Both the position numbers and the translations under genes were made by a program. Source: Deltaproteobacteria bacterium RBG_16_54_11 (GTDB lineage Bacteria; Desulfobacterota; B13-G15; RBG-16-54-18). From it: a DNA stretch of 32,731 nucleotides. How positions within the stretch are numbered: position 1 is the first letter of the stretch; each line of letters opens with the position of its first letter. The notes beneath the pieces were generated by a model, which was given only the letters and a program-made list of their open reading frames with translations, was not told the DNA's origin and searched no databases. Shown in pieces: positions 31,037 through 32,731 of this stretch. Location: NCBI GenBank assembly GCA_001797905.1, contig MGQS01000032.1:1-32731 (forward strand), given 5' to 3'.

Positions 31037-32296
31037 ATGGCACAAAAGGTTAAGAATAAGGGCTGGAGTGTCACCTTCAGCGGGACAGGGATCAACCTTG
31101 CCCTGGGCATCCTCTATACGTGGAGCATCTTCAAGGTGGCGATCAAGCAATCCATTGAGGCTGGGGGTACAGGCGCATTCAGCTGGGACCTCGCTAAGCT
31201 CAATGACCCCTACGCCGCCTGTTGTCTCGTCTTTGCCTTTGCCATGATTTTGGCAGGGAAGTGTCAGGATAAGTTCGGCCCCCGCATTACCGCCTTCATC
31301 GGTGGTATCCTTGTGGGATTAGGTTTTCTCTTGATCTCGCAGACCACAAATTATTACCTCTGGATTCTGGGTTTCGGCGTCCTGGCCGGTGCGGGAATCG
31401 GCTTCGGATACTCCTCGGCAACCCCGCCTGCGCTCAAATGGTTCCCGCCGCAAAAGACGGGATTGATCGCCGGCTTGGTGGTCGCCGGTTTCGGCCTTGC
31501 CTCCGTCTATATCGCACCCTTATCAAAATATCTCTTGCAAATCTGGGGGCTGCAAAGCGCCATGCTCTTTTTCGCAATAGCCTTTTTGATCGTCGTGTGC
31601 TCACTTTCCCTGCTCCTGGTAAACCCACCAGCCGGATATGTGCCCAAAGGCAAGGCTAAAGCAGGCAAAAAAGCTCCTGTCGTGGCAGCCCAAACCGAAG
31701 CCTCACCATCGCACATGATAAAGACATTGGCTTTCTGTAAGATATGGTTTATCTATTTTATCGGGGCCGGCGCCGGACTGATGGTGATCAGCAGCGTTTC
31801 GGACATGGCTAAGAAGAGTATGGGAGAACTAGCCTTTGTGGCCGTAGCCATTTTGGCCATTGGTAATGCAGGCGGCCGGATCATCGCCGGCCTGATATCG
31901 GACAAGATCGGCCGCAAGGCGACCCTCATCATCATGCTGTCGTTCCAGGCAATCCTCATGCTCGTCGCCATCCCCGTGGTAGGCGCTGAACAGACAAGCG
32001 CCCTTGTGATGGTCCTGCTGGCCACCTTTGTCGGCTTCAACTACGGGACCAATCTCTCCCTCTTCCCCGCCTTGACAAAGGACAAGTGGGGACTCAAGAA
32101 CTTCGGCATCAACTACGGCATCGTGTTTACCGCCTGGGGTGTGGGCGGATTTGTCATGAGCCGGCTGTCGCAGATGTTGTACGCCAGCAGCAAGAGTTAT
32201 ACCTCATCTTTTTTGACGGCGGTTGCCTTCCTCATCGTCGGCGTCATCATCACGTTGACGCTCAAGACAAGGACGGCAAAGGCTGAAAAGAGATAG
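31037..32296 (+). CDS. MFS transporter, oxalate/formate antiporter (OFA) family
   Basis: This 419-residue inner-membrane carrier has about twelve hydrophobic segments in two halves joined by a basic cytosolic loop (about residues 200-222, rich in Lys and Ala). The N-terminal GTGINLALGILYTWSIFKVAI is the characteristic OFA opening, and GKCQDKFGPRITAFIGG and AGLISDKIGRKATLI are the two MFS loop 2-3 motifs. FNYGTNLSLFPALTKDKWG, near the end, is also typical of OFA proteins. Substrates in the family are small carboxylates such as oxalate, formate or pyruvate; which applies here is unknown. AAGGAGG lies seven bases before the ATG. A CRP/HcpR-like site precedes it and a strong terminator follows. 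Confidence 0.88.
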   Translation: MAQKVKNKGWSVTFSGTGINLALGILYTWSIFKVAIKQSIEAGGTGAFSWDLAKLNDPYAACCLVFAFAMILAGKCQDKFGPRITAFIGGILVGLGFLLISQTTNYYLWILGFGVLAGAGIGFGYSSATPPALKWFPPQKTGLIAGLVVAGFGLASVYIAPLSKYLLQIWGLQSAMLFFAIAFLIVVCSLSLLLVNPPAGYVPKGKAKAGKKAPVVAAQTEASPSHMIKTLAFCKIWFIYFIGAGAGLMVISSVSDMAKKSMGELAFVAVAILAIGNAGGRIIAGLISDKIGRKATLIIMLSFQAILMLVAIPVVGAEQTSALVMVLLATFVGFNYGTNLSLFPALTKDKWGLKNFGINYGIVFTAWGVGGFVMSRLSQMLYASSKSYTSSFLTAVAFLIVGVIITLTLKTRTAKAEKR

Positions 32297-32336
32297 AGGA
32301 AACAAAGGCGAATCGGCTATACGGTTATCGCTATTT

Positions 32337-32377
32337 AAAAAGGTGCCCAGGGAACTCAGATCCCCGGGCACTTTTTT
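32337..32377. terminator. Bidirectional intrinsic terminator
   Basis: GTGCCC (32343-32348) pairs with GGGCAC (32366-32371), with GGGA/TCCC pairing further inside. The stem is flanked by five As on the left and six Ts on the right, so it can end transcription of the OFA transporter gene on the plus strand and of the bacterioferritin gene on the minus strand. It lies between these convergent genes. Confidence 0.85.
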
Positions 32378-32420
32378 ATGTGAGCCACATGAAACTGTCT
32401 GAAATGTTTCTTGCCAAACG

Positions 32421-32731
32421 TTATGCGCCGCCTTGCGGTGCGGCAGCGCCCTGTCTGGCGACAAAGCCCTGGGTCTGCAGCCCGGTGGCAGACGGCGTGC
32501 CGGCGATTTGGGCAAGATACGTCTCTCCGAGCTTCTTGATGTGATCGTCGACATTGTCAAAGTAATTGAAATGTATCTGCTCTTCATCGATGATGGCTTC
32601 AAAAAGCTTCACACTCGTGCTGTCGCCGTTTTCCCTGCACACCAACAGGAATTGATTATAGGCATCGACGGTATCGTCCTCGAGCTTGGCATCAAAAGGA
32701 AAAATGAACTCGATCTTCTGCCCTTTCTGGG
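32421..32731 (-). CDS. bfr: Bacterioferritin, C-terminal part
   Basis: The open frame enters from beyond the window end and stops at 32421; about 102 residues are visible. The helix NGDSTSVKLFEAIIDEEQIH carries the Glu-x2-His (EEQIH) ferroxidase ligands of the fourth helix of bacterioferritin. HFNYFDNVDDHIKKLGETYLAQ and an Ala/Gln-rich tail (GFVARQGAAAPQGGA) follow. Bacterioferritins store iron in haem-containing 24-mers and protect anaerobes from oxidative stress. The N-terminal helices and haem Met lie outside the window. GTG at 32643-32645 is internal, not the start. Confidence 0.85.
   Translation of the reverse strand, partial: QKGQKIEFIFPFDAKLEDDTVDAYNQFLLVCRENGDSTSVKLFEAIIDEEQIHFNYFDNVDDHIKKLGETYLAQIAGTPSATGLQTQGFVARQGAAAPQGGA

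Overview
The window reads as chromosomal DNA of a strictly anaerobic, Gram-negative deltaproteobacterium (Desulfobacterota sensu lato, sulfate-reducer or syntroph type). This is inferred from gene content, not from any search: an outer-membrane protein next to AmtB/GlnK/GlnD, a MetVF-type methylenetetrahydrofolate reductase with an MvhD-like subunit, a split ferredoxin-type glutamate synthase, a CooC-type nickel-insertion ATPase, RNase J, glyQ-glyS-ppdK in a row, an OFA-family transporter and a bacterioferritin.

Layout. Bases 1-149 hold the C-terminus of a secreted Ig-like protein. Bases 413-5838 (+) form a nitrogen-sensing block: a predicted outer-membrane barrel protein, the ammonium channel AmtB, the PII protein GlnK and the uridylyltransferase GlnD. 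The first two genes share an almost identical promoter with three hexamers at exact 11-bp spacing and no visible sigma-54 signature. Bases 5912-15503 (-) hold two transcription units. One is a lone FMN-binding GOGAT-like gene. The other is mvhD-metV-metF followed by two ferredoxin/FMN GOGAT subunits, one of them catalytically degenerate, and a GAT/GXGXG fusion. Both units start with the same kind of leader: a promoter, a 5-bp hairpin with a hexaloop, then a strong intrinsic terminator before the first gene. This suggests shared antitermination control.

Bases 15504-16055 contain no gene but hold a convincing promoter followed by a compact, self-closing RNA of about 100 nt, a terminator-like hairpin and a long-range inverted repeat ending at cooC. 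Bases 16056-29883 (+) are dense housekeeping genes: cooC, plsC, RNase J, ftsK, recO, glyQ, glyS, ppdK, queH, a nucleotidyltransferase pair and a DUF2905 membrane protein. A 155-bp MITE-like element with a 4-bp target duplication sits exactly at the recO stop codon. Bases 29884-31036 are a repeat-rich region with one small orphan Phd/YefM-like antitoxin. The window ends with an OFA transporter behind a perfect CRP/HcpR-type palindrome, a bidirectional terminator and the 3' part of a bacterioferritin gene on the minus strand.

How it may work together. Ammonium enters through AmtB under GlnK/GlnD control, and glutamate is made by the split GOGAT. No NAD(P)H-oxidising GltD subunit is present, so electrons probably come from ferredoxin or from the co-transcribed MvhD/MetVF proteins. 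An operon joining methylenetetrahydrofolate reductase to glutamate synthase, under apparent attenuation control, is the most unusual system in the window.
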